DNA of 10,714 nt. Source: an uncultured Duganella sp. GTDB lineage: Bacteria > Pseudomonadota > Gammaproteobacteria > Burkholderiales > Burkholderiaceae. The notes under the pieces are model-generated. The model was not told the DNA's origin, made no database searches, and saw only the letters and a program-made list of their open reading frames with translations. Numbering within the stretch: position 1 is the first letter of the stretch; each line of letters opens with the position of its first letter. The translations under genes and the position numbers were made by a program. Shown here piece by piece: positions 1-7,432 of the stretch. The DNA lies in the NCBI GenBank assembly GCA_946482335.1, contig CAMLRG010000185.1, positions 1 to 10,714 on the forward strand. Direction: 5' to 3'.

Positions 1-749
1 TTGTGGCGCGCCACCAGCTGCACCGGGAAGCGGAAGGCGGAGTTGTGCGATTCGTCATACACCGACAGGTCTTCCAGCAGCTCGATCAGGGTTGGGCCTT
101 GGTACCAGGGCATGCGCTCGCTGGCATCGACCACATTGTCGCCCGCCAGTGCGGACAACGGAATGGTGGTGACGTCCTTGATGCCCAGCGTGGCCGCGAA
201 TTCGCGGTAAGCCTTGACGATGCGCTCGTACACGTCCTGGTCGTAGTTGACCAGGTCCATCTTGTTCACCGCCACCACCACGTGCTCGATCTGCAGCAGG
301 TGGGCGATGGTCGAGTGGCGCTTGGTCTGGATCAGCAGGTCCACGCCGCCGTCTTCGCGCAGCTTCACCTTCGACACGTCGACCAGGATGATCACGGCGT
401 CTGCGGTGGAGGCGCCGGTCACCATATTGCGGGTGTACTGCTCATGCCCCGGGGTATCGGCAATGATGAACTTGCGCTTGGGCGTGGCGAAGTAGCGGTA
501 AGCCACGTCGATGGTGATGCCTTGTTCGCGCTCGGCTTCCAGGCCATCGGTCAGCAGGGACAGGTCGATGGTGTCGCCGACGGTGCGCTTATGCTTGGCG
601 CGCGACACGGCGGCCAGCTGGTCGGCGAAGATGCCCTTGCTGTCGAACAGCAGGCGGCCGATCAGGGTGCTCTTGCCGTCGTCGACGGAGCCGGCGGTGA
701 TGAAGCGCAGCAGATTGCGTTCGTTCAGGTTTTCATTCAGTGCGTTCAT
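1..749 (-). CDS. cysN: Sulfate adenylyltransferase large (GTPase) subunit, partial
   Basis: CysN is the regulatory GTPase subunit of ATP sulfurylase. With CysD it couples GTP hydrolysis to formation of adenosine 5'-phosphosulfate (APS) from sulfate and ATP in the cytoplasm. About 249 N-terminal residues are visible and the rest lies beyond the left edge. The translation GTPase signatures are all readable: P-loop GSVDDGKST at residues 20-28, then DTPGHEQY, then NKMD, then a SAL motif. The partial end reads [11 protein letters not shown], where domain 2 of this family begins. The ATG at 749-747 shares one base with the cysD stop (TGATG), so the two subunits are probably translationally coupled. 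Whether a CysC (APS kinase) domain is fused at the C-terminus cannot be seen. The APS-type CysH upstream makes a fusion unnecessary. Confidence 0.95.
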   Translation of the reverse strand, partial: MNALNENLNERNLLRFITAGSVDDGKSTLIGRLLFDSKGIFADQLAAVSRAKHKRTVGDTIDLSLLTDGLEAEREQGITIDVAYRYFATPKRKFIIADTPGHEQYTRNMVTGASTADAVIILVDVSKVKLREDGGVDLLIQTKRHSTIAHLLQIEHVVVAVNKMDLVNYDQDVYERIVKAYREFAATLGIKDVTTIPLSALAGDNVVDASERMPWYQGPTLIELLEDLSVYDESHNSAFRFPVQLVARH

Positions 750-1672
750 CAGAAGTATCCTTGCTTCTTGCGTTTTTCCATGGAGGCTTCGGAGGTCTGG
801 TCGTCCATCCGGGTGGCGCCGCGCTCGGTGACCTGGGTCACGGCGGTTTCGGCGATGATCGCATCGACGTCGGCGGCGTCCGAAGACACGGGGCAGGTGC
901 AGGAGATGTCGCCCACGGTGCGGAAGCGCACCACCTGGGTTTCCACGGTTTCGCCTTCGCGTGCCGGGGTCAGGTCGGTCAGCGGCACCAGCAAGCCGTT
1001 GCGCGGGATCACCTGGCGTTCGTGTGCGAAGTAGATCGACGGCAGTGCCAGCTTTTCGCGGGCGATGTACTGCCACACATCCAGTTCGGTCCAGTTCGAG
1101 ATCGGGAACACGCGCATGTTTTCGCCGGGGTGGACGCGGGTGTTATACAAGTCCCACAGTTCCGGGCGCTGGGCTTTCGGGTCCCATTGGCCGAATTCGT
1201 CGCGGAAGGAAAAGATGCGCTCCTTGGCACGGGCCTTTTCCTCGTCGCGGCGGGCGCCGCCGATGCAGGCGTCGAAGCCGTGTTCGGCGATGGTTTCCAG
1301 CAGCGTCACGGCTTGCGCGGCGTTGCGTGAATCGGTGGCCGGGTTGCGCAGGCGCACGGTGCCTTTCTTGATCGAGTCTTCGACCGAGCCCACGATCAGG
1401 CGCTCGCCCAGCTCCGCCACGCGGCGGTCGCGGAACTCGATCACTTCCGGGAAGTTGTGGCCGGTATCGATGTGCACCAGCGGGAAGGGGAACTTCCCTG
1501 GACGGAAAGCCTTCTCCGCGATGCGCAGCAGGACCACGGAATCCTTGCCGCCGCTGAACAGCAGGGCAGGATTCGAGCATTCGGCAGCGACCTCGCGCAT
1601 GATGTGGATGGCTTCCGATTCGAGCGCATCCAGGTGGCGCGAATTGACGTGTTGTTCTACCAGTGCGTTCAT
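749..1672 (-). CDS. cysD: Sulfate adenylyltransferase small (catalytic) subunit
   Basis: CysD is the catalytic subunit of heteromeric ATP sulfurylase and adenylates sulfate to APS using ATP. The 307-residue product matches the usual family length of about 300. It carries the PP-loop motif SGGKDS at residues 40-45, the [11 protein letters not shown] segment, the [15 protein letters not shown] stretch and the basic C-terminal tail [10 protein letters not shown], all typical of CysD. The ATG at 1672-1670 follows the cysH stop codon directly (TAAATG), with no gap. The 3' end overlaps the cysN start by one base. It is the fourth gene of the cysI-DUF934-cysH-cysD-cysN operon and presumably follows its CysB control from the promoter region near 4646-4793. 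No damage or unusual residue was noticed. Confidence 0.97.
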   Translation of the reverse strand: MNALVEQHVNSRHLDALESEAIHIMREVAAECSNPALLFSGGKDSVVLLRIAEKAFRPGKFPFPLVHIDTGHNFPEVIEFRDRRVAELGERLIVGSVEDSIKKGTVRLRNPATDSRNAAQAVTLLETIAEHGFDACIGGARRDEEKARAKERIFSFRDEFGQWDPKAQRPELWDLYNTRVHPGENMRVFPISNWTELDVWQYIAREKLALPSIYFAHERQVIPRNGLLVPLTDLTPAREGETVETQVVRFRTVGDISCTCPVSSDAADVDAIIAETAVTQVTERGATRMDDQTSEASMEKRKKQGYF

Positions 1673-2386
1673 TTATCCAACTTTCTTAATTCGAATCAGT
1701 TTGCCGTCAACCAGGTGCAGGCCGCATTCCTTCGAGTCCGGGTTCTCCCACCACCAGCGGCCGGCGCGCACATCCTCGCCAGGCTGGATGGCGCGGGTGC
1801 AGGGTTCGCAGCCGATTGACGGGTAGCCCTGGTCGTGCAGCGGGTTATAGGGCACCTCGTTGGCGCGGATGTAGTCCCACACTTCCTGCTCCGACCAGTC
1901 GACCAGGGGATTGAACTTTTCCATCCCGTGCGAACCATCATACTCCTGCACCGACAGGTCGGAGCGGGTTGCAGATTGGGCGCGACGTTGGCCGGTGATC
2001 CAGGCTTTTTTGCCGCTCAGGGCGCGGCCCAGCGGTTCCACCTTGCGGATATGGCAGCATTCCTTGCGCAGGTCGACGCTGTCGTAAAAGGCATTCACGC
2101 CTTTCTGCTCGACGTAGGCGTCGACGGCGGCTTGCACCGGGCGGTACAGCGCGATCTCGTAACCATAACGTTCCTGCACGCGCTCCACCATGCCAAGGGT
2201 TTCCTTGTGCAGGCGGCCGGTCTCCAGCGAGAAGATACCGATCGGCAGGCCAGCCTTCAGGATCAGGTCCGTCAGGACCATGTCTTCGGCGGCCAGGCTG
2301 GAGGCGAAGACCGCGGGCGAAAACTCTTCCGCAACGCGTTCGAGCGTGGCTAGCGTATCCCGCACGCGGATGGCGAGCTCGCTCAT
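1673..2386 (-). CDS. cysH: Assimilatory adenylylsulfate (APS) reductase, thioredoxin-dependent
   Basis: The product reduces APS to sulfite and AMP using reduced thioredoxin. At 237 residues it has a PP-loop-like SSLAAED (29-35), the paired cysteines C110-C111 in KECCHIRKVEPL, the pair C193-x2-C196 in GCEPCTRAI, and the C-terminal KECGLH with the likely nucleophile C221. The CC plus CxxC pattern is the established mark of iron-sulfur APS reductases, as opposed to the cluster-free PAPS reductase of enteric bacteria, so APS is the likely substrate. The start chosen is ATG at 2386-2384, because GGAG sits seven bases upstream. The GTG at 2392 would overlap the DUF934 stop as GTGA but lacks a suitably spaced ribosome site. 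It lies two bases after the DUF934 gene and abuts cysD. Confidence 0.95.
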   Translation of the reverse strand: MSELAIRVRDTLATLERVAEEFSPAVFASSLAAEDMVLTDLILKAGLPIGIFSLETGRLHKETLGMVERVQERYGYEIALYRPVQAAVDAYVEQKGVNAFYDSVDLRKECCHIRKVEPLGRALSGKKAWITGQRRAQSATRSDLSVQEYDGSHGMEKFNPLVDWSEQEVWDYIRANEVPYNPLHDQGYPSIGCEPCTRAIQPGEDVRAGRWWWENPDSKECGLHLVDGKLIRIKKVG

Positions 2387-2388
2387 GG

Positions 2389-2964
2389 TCACGCTCCGGT
2401 GGTTTGCGCAGGCGCAGGGCGTGCATGACGGCGGAACAGCGGCACGCGCTGGTCAACCGATGCCTGGTAAGTTTCGCTGAATACGGTCAAGCCTTTCAGC
2501 GCATCTTCGATGCTGCGGTCCGGGCGGGTGTCGTAAGCGTCGAAGCCTACGCGCTGCATGGAAAACAGCTGGTCGCGCAGCACGTCGCCGATGGCGCGCA
2601 GCTCGCCGGTCCAGCCCAGGCGGGAACGCAGGTTCCAGGCGTGGGAGTAGCCGCGGCCGTCGGTGAATTTCGGGAAATCGACGGCTACCAGGGCCAGGCG
2701 CGCCAGGTCGTCGCGCAGGGCGACCGGATCTTCGTCAGGCGCGATCCAGACGCCGATTTCGCCGGCGGCGGCGCGGGCGGACAATGCATCGCGCTGCGCC
2801 AGCCAGGTGGCCAGCGGTACGATCACGCGGCCGGCCGGCACATCCAGCACTTCCGCGGCAGTCGCGGCGTCGGCCGCGGCGGTGCCTTCAGCGGCTTGCG
2901 GCGCGCGCAGCAGGTTCCAGTCGTCGGCCACGATTTCGCGGCCCTTGATGATTTGCTTAGGCAT
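2389..2964 (-). CDS. DUF934 family protein linked to sulfite reduction
   Basis: This 191-residue soluble protein has the conserved core of DUF934: the VIVPLATW and IGVWIAPDEDP segments, then FPKFTDGRGYSHAWNLRSRLGW, then GELRAIGDVLRDQLFSMQRVGFDAYDTR. Members of this family commonly sit directly beside the siroheme sulfite reductase gene, as in Pseudomonas. Its biochemical role is not settled; a part in electron delivery or assembly of the reductase is only a suggestion. The ATG at 2964 overlaps the end of the cysI gene by eight bases, with TAGGAG nine bases upstream inside cysI. An Ala-rich segment near residues 23-40 looks like a linker. The protein ends with a Pro/Ala-rich tail (RPAPAQTTGA). 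Confidence 0.9.
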   Translation of the reverse strand: MPKQIIKGREIVADDWNLLRAPQAAEGTAAADAATAAEVLDVPAGRVIVPLATWLAQRDALSARAAAGEIGVWIAPDEDPVALRDDLARLALVAVDFPKFTDGRGYSHAWNLRSRLGWTGELRAIGDVLRDQLFSMQRVGFDAYDTRPDRSIEDALKGLTVFSETYQASVDQRVPLFRRHARPAPAQTTGA

Positions 2965-4645
2965 ATTCGTCTTCTCCTACCAGGCGGCCAGCGGTTTCAA
3001 TCGGCGTGGCGTATACATATTCCTTGAACGGGGCGATGCCCAGGCGCTGCGCGGTGTCCACGAAGCGCTCATCCGGGGTGCGCTCGCGTACATAGACTTG
3101 CAGCAGCCGGTCGATCACTTCCGGCATCTGCTGCGCGGAGAACGACGGGCCGATGATCTTGCCGATGGCGGAGTTGTTGCCTTGGGCGCCGCCGATCGAG
3201 ACCTGGTACCACTCGCTGCCATCCTTGTCCACGCCCAGCACGCCGATATTGCCGACGTGGTGGTGGCCGCAGGCATTGATGCAGCCCGAGATATTCAGTT
3301 CGAAGTCGCCGATATCGTGCAGGAAGTCGATGCGGTCGAACCGCTCGGCAATCGCCTGGGCGATCGGGATCGACTTGGCATTGGCCAGCGAGCAGAAATC
3401 GCCACCCGGGCAGCAGATGATGTCGGTCAGCAGGCCGATGTTCGGCGTTGCCAGGCCGTGCGCCTTGATCTCCTGCCACAGCGCGTACAACTGCGACTGT
3501 TCGACGTCGGCCAGCACGATGTTCTGCTCGTGCGTCACGCGCAGTTCGCCGAAGCTGTAGCGGTCGGCCAGGTCGGCCATGTAATCCATCTGCTCGGCGG
3601 TCGCGTCGCCCGGCGGCACGCCGGTCTTCTTCAGCGACAGCACCACGGCGGCGTAGCCCGGCACCTTGTGCGGCTTCACGTTGCGCTTCAGCCAGTTCTG
3701 GAACGGCTTTTCCGCGTGCGCGGCAGCGGCGTCGTAGGCCGGCAGGGCTTTATACTCGTGCGGCTGGAAGTAAGCGATGATGCGCTCCATTTCTTCCAGC
3801 GTCAGCGTCTGTTCGGTGCCTTTCAGGTCTTCCCATTCCACTTCCACCTGGCGGGTGAATTCTTCCACGCCCAGGGCTTTCAGCAGGATCTTGATGCGGG
3901 CCTTGTATTTGTTGTCGCGGCGGCCGTGCAGGTTATACACGCGCATGATCGCTTCGGTATACGTCAGAAGGTGCTCGCGCGGCAGGAATTCGCGGATCAC
4001 GCTGCCCAGTATCGGGGTGCGGCCCATGCCGCCGCCAACCATGACCTTGAAGCCGATCTCGCCGGCTTCGTTGCGCACCACGGTCAGGCCGATATCGTGC
4101 ACGGCGATGGCCGCGCGGTCTTCCAGCGCGCCATTGATCGCCACCTTGAACTTGCGGGGCAGGGCGATGAATTCAGGGTGGAAGGTCGACCATTGGCGCA
4201 GCACCTCGGCGTAAGGACGTGGGTCGATGATCTCGTCGGCGGCCACGCCGGCGAATTCGTCGGAGGTCACGTTGCGGATGCAGTTGCCCGAAGTCTGGAT
4301 GGCGTGCATTTCCACCGACGCCAGGTCGGTCAGGATGTCCGGCGTCTCCTCCAGCTTGATCCAGTTGAACTGGATGTTCTGGCGGGTGGTGAAGTGGCCA
4401 TAGCCGCGGTCATATTTGCGGGCGATGTGCGCGAACATGCGCATCTGTTTGGAGCTGAGCAGGCCGTAAGGGACGGCGATGCGCAGCATATATGCGTGGC
4501 GCTGCATGTACAGCCCATTCTGCAAGCGCAGCGGCAGGAATTCGGCTTCGGTCAACTCATCGTTCAGGCGGCGTTGCACCTGGTCGCGATATTGCTCGAT
4601 GCGTTCGCGGATGATGAGATGGTCGTATTGATCGTATTGATACAT
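2957..4645 (-). CDS. cysI: Siroheme/[4Fe-4S] sulfite reductase (nitrite/sulfite reductase family)
   Basis: The protein carries out the six-electron reduction of sulfite to sulfide, the last step before cysteine synthesis. It is 562 residues long with the duplicated ferredoxin-like layout of this family. Cluster and siroheme ligands are visible as C412-x5-C418 (CPGGDFC) and C455-x3-C459 (SGCINACGHHH). The QNIQFNWIKLEE and GGGMGRTPILG segments are also typical. The family includes both nitrite and sulfite reductases; the DUF934-cysH-cysD-cysN context favours sulfite. No CysJ flavoprotein gene is nearby, so ferredoxin or another small carrier probably supplies electrons (inference). I chose the ATG at 4645, with GGGAAAG just upstream. 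A TTG at 4681 would add 12 residues (MNPLWAC...) that do not look like the family. It is the first gene of the operon and is divergent from the cysB-like regulator. Confidence 0.93.
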   Translation of the reverse strand: MYQYDQYDHLIIRERIEQYRDQVQRRLNDELTEAEFLPLRLQNGLYMQRHAYMLRIAVPYGLLSSKQMRMFAHIARKYDRGYGHFTTRQNIQFNWIKLEETPDILTDLASVEMHAIQTSGNCIRNVTSDEFAGVAADEIIDPRPYAEVLRQWSTFHPEFIALPRKFKVAINGALEDRAAIAVHDIGLTVVRNEAGEIGFKVMVGGGMGRTPILGSVIREFLPREHLLTYTEAIMRVYNLHGRRDNKYKARIKILLKALGVEEFTRQVEVEWEDLKGTEQTLTLEEMERIIAYFQPHEYKALPAYDAAAAHAEKPFQNWLKRNVKPHKVPGYAAVVLSLKKTGVPPGDATAEQMDYMADLADRYSFGELRVTHEQNIVLADVEQSQLYALWQEIKAHGLATPNIGLLTDIICCPGGDFCSLANAKSIPIAQAIAERFDRIDFLHDIGDFELNISGCINACGHHHVGNIGVLGVDKDGSEWYQVSIGGAQGNNSAIGKIIGPSFSAQQMPEVIDRLLQVYVRERTPDERFVDTAQRLGIAPFKEYVYATPIETAGRLVGEDEYA

Positions 4646-4725
4646 AGCTTTCCCAGTAAGGCATGCCCAAAGTGGATTCAATGGTAATAAACTGGGGCCT
4701 TATTCCAAACGACTTAGTCTTTATT

Positions 4726-4757
4726 TGCTTATATGCTGATAAGGTATAAGCATCAGC
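4726..4757. promoter_or_regulatory. Nested inverted repeats, candidate LysR/CysB operator
   Basis: TGCTTATA at 4726-4733 and TATAAGCA at 4745-4752 form a perfect 8-base inverted repeat around an 11-base centre. A second pair, GCTGAT at 4735-4740 and ATCAGC at 4752-4757, is interleaved with it. The position, between a CysB-type gene and the sulfate operon, makes this the best operator candidate. Assignment to this regulator is inference. Confidence 0.5.
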
Positions 4758-4764
4758 GTAAAAT
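4736..4764 (+). promoter_or_regulatory. Candidate sigma70 promoter for the cysB-like gene
   Basis: CTGATA (4736-4741, four of six matches to TTGACA) and TAAAAT (4759-4764, five of six matches to TATAAT) are separated by 17 bases. Transcription would start near 4771, about 23 bases before the ATG. The -35 element lies inside the candidate operator, which fits autorepression. Confidence 0.45.
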
Positions 4765-4793
4765 ACGCGCTGGGGAGTCCAACGAGAGCGAGA

Positions 4794-5735
4794 ATGAACC
4801 TGCACCAACTGCGATTCGTACGGGAAGCCGTACGCCAGAACTACAACCTGACCGATGCCGCCAAGGCCCTGTTCACCTCCCAGCCCGGAGTGTCCAAGGC
4901 GATCATTGAGCTGGAAGAGGAGTTGGGTGTTGATATTTTCACAAGGCATGGCAAACGTATCCGCGGCCTGACCGAGCCCGGACGGCTGGTGTTGCAGTCG
5001 GTCGAATTGATCATGCAGGAGATCGACAGCCTGAAACGGATCGGCAAGGAATATGCGGCCCAGGACTCGGGCAGCTTCACCATCGCCACTACCCACACCC
5101 AGGCGCGCTATACGCTGCCCAAAGTGGTGCAAGCCTTCATGCAGAAATACCCCAAGGTGCGCTTGTCTTTATTGCAAGGCAACCCGAAGCAGATCGCCGA
5201 GATGGTGCAGCGCGACCAGGCCGACCTGGCCATCGCCACGGAATCGATCGCCGCCGTCGACGGCCTGGTGACCCTGCCGTGCTACCAGTGGGAGCACGTG
5301 GTGGTGGTGCCGCCCGAACATCCGCTGCTGAAGATCAAGTCGGTCACGCTGGAAGAAGTGGCCGAGCATCCCGTGATCACGTATGATGCCGCCTTCGCCG
5401 GCCGCTCGCGTATCGACCAGGCCTTCGACAAGCGGGGCCTGAAGCCTGACGTGCTGCTGGAAGCGATCGATGCGGACGTGATCAAGACCTATGTGGAGCT
5501 GGGCATGGGCATTGGCATCATCGCCGGCATGGCCTTCGATCCGGAACGCGACCGCAACCTGCGGGCCATCCCCGCCGGCCACCTGTTCGGCATGAACGTG
5601 TCGCGGGTGGCGGTCAAGCAGGGCGCTTACCTGCGCTCCTATATTTATACCTTCATCGAACTGCTGGCGCCGACCCTGAACCGCAAGCTGATCGAACAGG
5701 CGATGAAGGGCGAACATGAGAATTACGAATTGTGA
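4794..5735 (+). CDS. cysB: CysB/Cbl-family LysR-type transcriptional regulator
   Basis: This is a 313-residue LysR-type DNA-binding regulator, presumably the activator of the divergent sulfate reduction operon. Residues 1-60 form the winged helix-turn-helix (LTDAAKALFTSQPGVSKAIIELE), followed by a linker helix and a periplasmic-binding-protein-like effector domain from about residue 92. The sulfate/acetylserine pocket signature of CysB is visible as ATTHTQARY (T100, T102, Q103), with T149 in LAIATES and the DADVIKTYVELGMGIGI stretch near residues 226-242. The position that I recall as Thr202 in Klebsiella CysB reads Ala here (FAGRS), so ligand preference may differ. Residue for residue it is as close to Cbl as to CysB, so the symbol is a family-level call. 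The ATG has a weak GAGAGCGAG ribosome site. Its TGA overlaps the next gene's GTG. Confidence 0.92.
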   Translation: MNLHQLRFVREAVRQNYNLTDAAKALFTSQPGVSKAIIELEEELGVDIFTRHGKRIRGLTEPGRLVLQSVELIMQEIDSLKRIGKEYAAQDSGSFTIATTHTQARYTLPKVVQAFMQKYPKVRLSLLQGNPKQIAEMVQRDQADLAIATESIAAVDGLVTLPCYQWEHVVVVPPEHPLLKIKSVTLEEVAEHPVITYDAAFAGRSRIDQAFDKRGLKPDVLLEAIDADVIKTYVELGMGIGIIAGMAFDPERDRNLRAIPAGHLFGMNVSRVAVKQGAYLRSYIYTFIELLAPTLNRKLIEQAMKGEHENYEL

Positions 5736-6184
5736 TTAACGAAGAAGAATTGTACGAAGTGCGTGAGCACGTTGAAGAACTGCTGGAGGGCCATGAGGTC
5801 CTGCAGCTGGAAAGCGCCGACCTGTCCACGCTGGACGTTGCGCCGGGCCAGTACACGGCCGTCTACGCGGAATTCCTGTGGGCCCAGGTGCCGCGTGAAA
5901 ACCAGGACAAATTCCTGAAGCAGTTGCGCGAAAAGGTCGGCAAGGATGTGCTGTTGGTAATGCTGGGCGAAGACTACGTGGACGGCGAAAGCTTCCCGGT
6001 CGCGCGCACCGACGTTCACGGAAATACGTACGAATTCCAGAAGGATGACGACGGAAACCGTAAGGAAGTGATGAAAAACTACCCGTCGGACAGCTGGCTG
6101 CGCAAGCGTCTGGGCATTGCGGCGAGGGAAATACGTGTGTTGCGGTCGGAATATTACTGGGTTGTGACAGGACGCCTGAAGTAA
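5732..6184 (+). CDS. C-terminal-half class I SAM methyltransferase-like protein
   Basis: This small acidic protein (150 residues) begins at GTG 5732, overlapping the regulator stop by four bases (GTGA), with no good ribosome site of its own. Translational coupling is therefore likely. The segments VYAEFLWAQVP (44-54), DYVDGESFPVARTDVHGNTY (81-100), EVMKNYPSDSWL (112-123) and the final YYWVVTGRL (141-149) match my memory of the C-terminal half of a class I SAM-dependent methyltransferase family (pattern: wSHVPR, yveGsStPi, DaeGNTYq, evlKNfPs, yyWl). The family's N-terminal half, with the glycine-rich SAM-binding motif and the following acidic residue, is absent, and residues 1-30 correspond to the helix and strand just before motif II. 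It may be a decayed enzyme, a non-catalytic relative or a subunit. A methyltransferase activity should not be assumed. Confidence 0.7.
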   Translation: MINEEELYEVREHVEELLEGHEVLQLESADLSTLDVAPGQYTAVYAEFLWAQVPRENQDKFLKQLREKVGKDVLLVMLGEDYVDGESFPVARTDVHGNTYEFQKDDDGNRKEVMKNYPSDSWLRKRLGIAAREIRVLRSEYYWVVTGRLK

Positions 6185-6200
6185 TTTTTCTTTTGTCACA

Positions 6201-6229
6201 TTGTTGAAGTATTCGCAGGGCAATATAGC
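6201..6229 (+). promoter_or_regulatory. Candidate sigma70 promoter of the porin gene
   Basis: TTGTTG (6201-6206) and TATAGC (6224-6229) are 17 bases apart in the 90-base gap before the porin, with a preceding T-rich stretch at 6184-6196. The transcript would have a leader of about 38 bases. The match is moderate. Confidence 0.45.
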
Positions 6230-6260
6230 TGCGTTTGAAACAATTCCCTCAACTTCAACA
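6202..6260. repeat. Nine-base inverted repeat in the porin upstream region
   Basis: TGTTGAAGT at 6202-6210 and ACTTCAACA at 6252-6260 are perfect inverted copies separated by 41 bases. The left arm covers part of the candidate -35 element and the right arm ends five bases before the ribosome site AGGA (6265-6268). It could be a regulator site or chance. Confidence 0.4.
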
Positions 6261-6274
6261 CTGTAGGACAACAA

Positions 6275-7351
6275 GTGAAAAAACTGACTCTGGCAGCACT
6301 GATCATCGGCGGTTTCGCAGCTCAAGCTCAAGCCCAATCCAATGTGACCATCTACGGTATCGCCGATGCAGGCATCGTCGGTGAGCGCGGCGGTTCCGCC
6401 GGCAGTGTCACCAAGGTGACCAGCGGCGTAGGTTCGGCTTCCCGCCTCGGCTTCCGTGGCACCGAAGACCTGGGCGGCGGCACCGCTGCCATCTTCCAGC
6501 TGGAAGCCGGCACCAAGATCGATACCGGCGAGTCCGACGCAGCCTTCTTCCAGCGCCAGGCGTTCGTTGGCCTGAAGAGCAAGGACCTGGGCACCGTGAC
6601 CCTGGGCCGCCAGTACACCATGCTGTATAACGCACTGTCCAAGATCGCTGACCCGTTCGGCGCAGGCTTCGCAGGCAATGCCAAGAACCTGTTCCCAACC
6701 GGCGGCGCCGGCACCCGCGTCAGCAACTCCATCGTCTACAACTCGCCATCGATGAGCGGCTTCAGCGTCGACGCGCTGTACGGCATGGGCGAACAGGCAG
6801 GCGATTCGACCGCCGGCCGCCAGTTCGGCTTTGGCCTGAACTACGCGCAGGGCCCGCTGAACGCTGCCCTGGTATACAACAACAAGAACAACGACACCGC
6901 AGCCGTTGGCGCCACCCCTGCCGTGCGCAAGGACCGCGTGAAGAACACCCTGCTGGCCGCCAATTATGACTTCGGCGTTGCCAAGGCTTACTTTGGCTAC
7001 GAAATCGACAAGGGCGCAGGCAGCTCCCCACTGCCAGTGGCCAACGCTTATGGCCTGAAGACCGCTCCTAAATCCTCCGCCGACAGCACCGCGCTGCTGC
7101 TGGGCGTGGGCGTGAAACTGGGCGGCGGCACCCTGCTGGCTTCCTACATCCGCAAGGACGACAAGCAGAACAACCAGGACGCCAACCAGTACGGCCTGGG
7201 CTACCTGTACGCGCTGTCGAAGCGTACCAGCGCCTACGCGATGGTCGCCAAGATGAACAACAAGAACGGTGCCGGCTACACCATCGGCAACAACACCGAA
7301 GCCGGTTCCGGCGACAAGGCCTACAACCTGGGCGTTCGCCACACCTTCTAA
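6275..7351 (+). CDS. General outer-membrane porin (Gram-negative porin family)
   Basis: The product is a trimeric beta-barrel porin of the outer membrane that lets small hydrophilic solutes diffuse in. It has 358 residues, a usual length for betaproteobacterial porins. The signal peptide MKKLTLAALIIGGFAAQAQA is probably cleaved after residue 20 (AQA). The mature protein starts with the family hallmark NVTIYGIADAGI and contains SRLGFRGTEDLGGGTAAIFQLE and FFQRQAFVGL. It ends in GVRHTF with the terminal Phe needed for barrel assembly. The start is GTG at 6275, with AGGA six bases upstream; it fits the signal peptide exactly and no upstream ATG does. Codon use is strongly biased toward C-ending codons, suggesting high expression. 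The gene is monocistronic, between its own candidate promoter and a strong terminator. Solute preference cannot be read from sequence. Confidence 0.95.
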   Translation: MKKLTLAALIIGGFAAQAQAQSNVTIYGIADAGIVGERGGSAGSVTKVTSGVGSASRLGFRGTEDLGGGTAAIFQLEAGTKIDTGESDAAFFQRQAFVGLKSKDLGTVTLGRQYTMLYNALSKIADPFGAGFAGNAKNLFPTGGAGTRVSNSIVYNSPSMSGFSVDALYGMGEQAGDSTAGRQFGFGLNYAQGPLNAALVYNNKNNDTAAVGATPAVRKDRVKNTLLAANYDFGVAKAYFGYEIDKGAGSSPLPVANAYGLKTAPKSSADSTALLLGVGVKLGGGTLLASYIRKDDKQNNQDANQYGLGYLYALSKRTSAYAMVAKMNNKNGAGYTIGNNTEAGSGDKAYNLGVRHTF

Positions 7352-7403
7352 GCAGTTTTTGTAGTAAGCAGTACCACTCTCTCGAGGTGATTCATGATCT
7401 TTT

Positions 7404-7432
7404 GGCGGGTCTTCGGACCCGCCGTTTTTTTT
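7404..7432 (+). terminator. Intrinsic terminator of the porin gene
   Basis: GGCGGGTC at 7404-7411 pairs perfectly with GACCCGCC at 7416-7423 across a stable TTCG tetraloop. A run of eight T follows at 7425-7432. It lies 52 bases after the porin stop. On the minus strand the hairpin is followed by AAAAGATC, so it is a terminator only for plus-strand transcripts. Confidence 0.93.

Larger units (their letters stand above)
4646..4793. promoter_or_regulatory. Divergent control region between cysI operon and cysB-like regulator
   Basis: This AT-rich 148-base gap separates two divergent start codons and must hold both promoters. The central part from 4701 to 4765 is the likely regulator-binding zone, with TTATTCC-like and TATAAG-like runs. 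For the minus strand I see no convincing -35/-10 pair close to consensus, as expected for a promoter that needs an activator. LysR-type activators usually bind between such divergent genes and activate the target operon while repressing their own gene. Confidence 0.7.

Noticed and set aside
2387..2392. GTG start for cysH overlapping the DUF934 stop
   Set aside because: The GGAG element is only one or two bases from this GTG but seven bases from the ATG at 2386.
4646..4681. TTG start adding 12 residues to the sulfite reductase
   Set aside because: The added residues do not resemble the family, and the ATG at 4645 has a GGGAAAG purine run upstream.
2663..4687. Very long open frame on the plus strand opposite cysI
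   Set aside because: It is antisense to a clear sulfite reductase gene. It is His/Val/Gln-rich with no recognisable domain, the usual effect of GC-rich codon bias.
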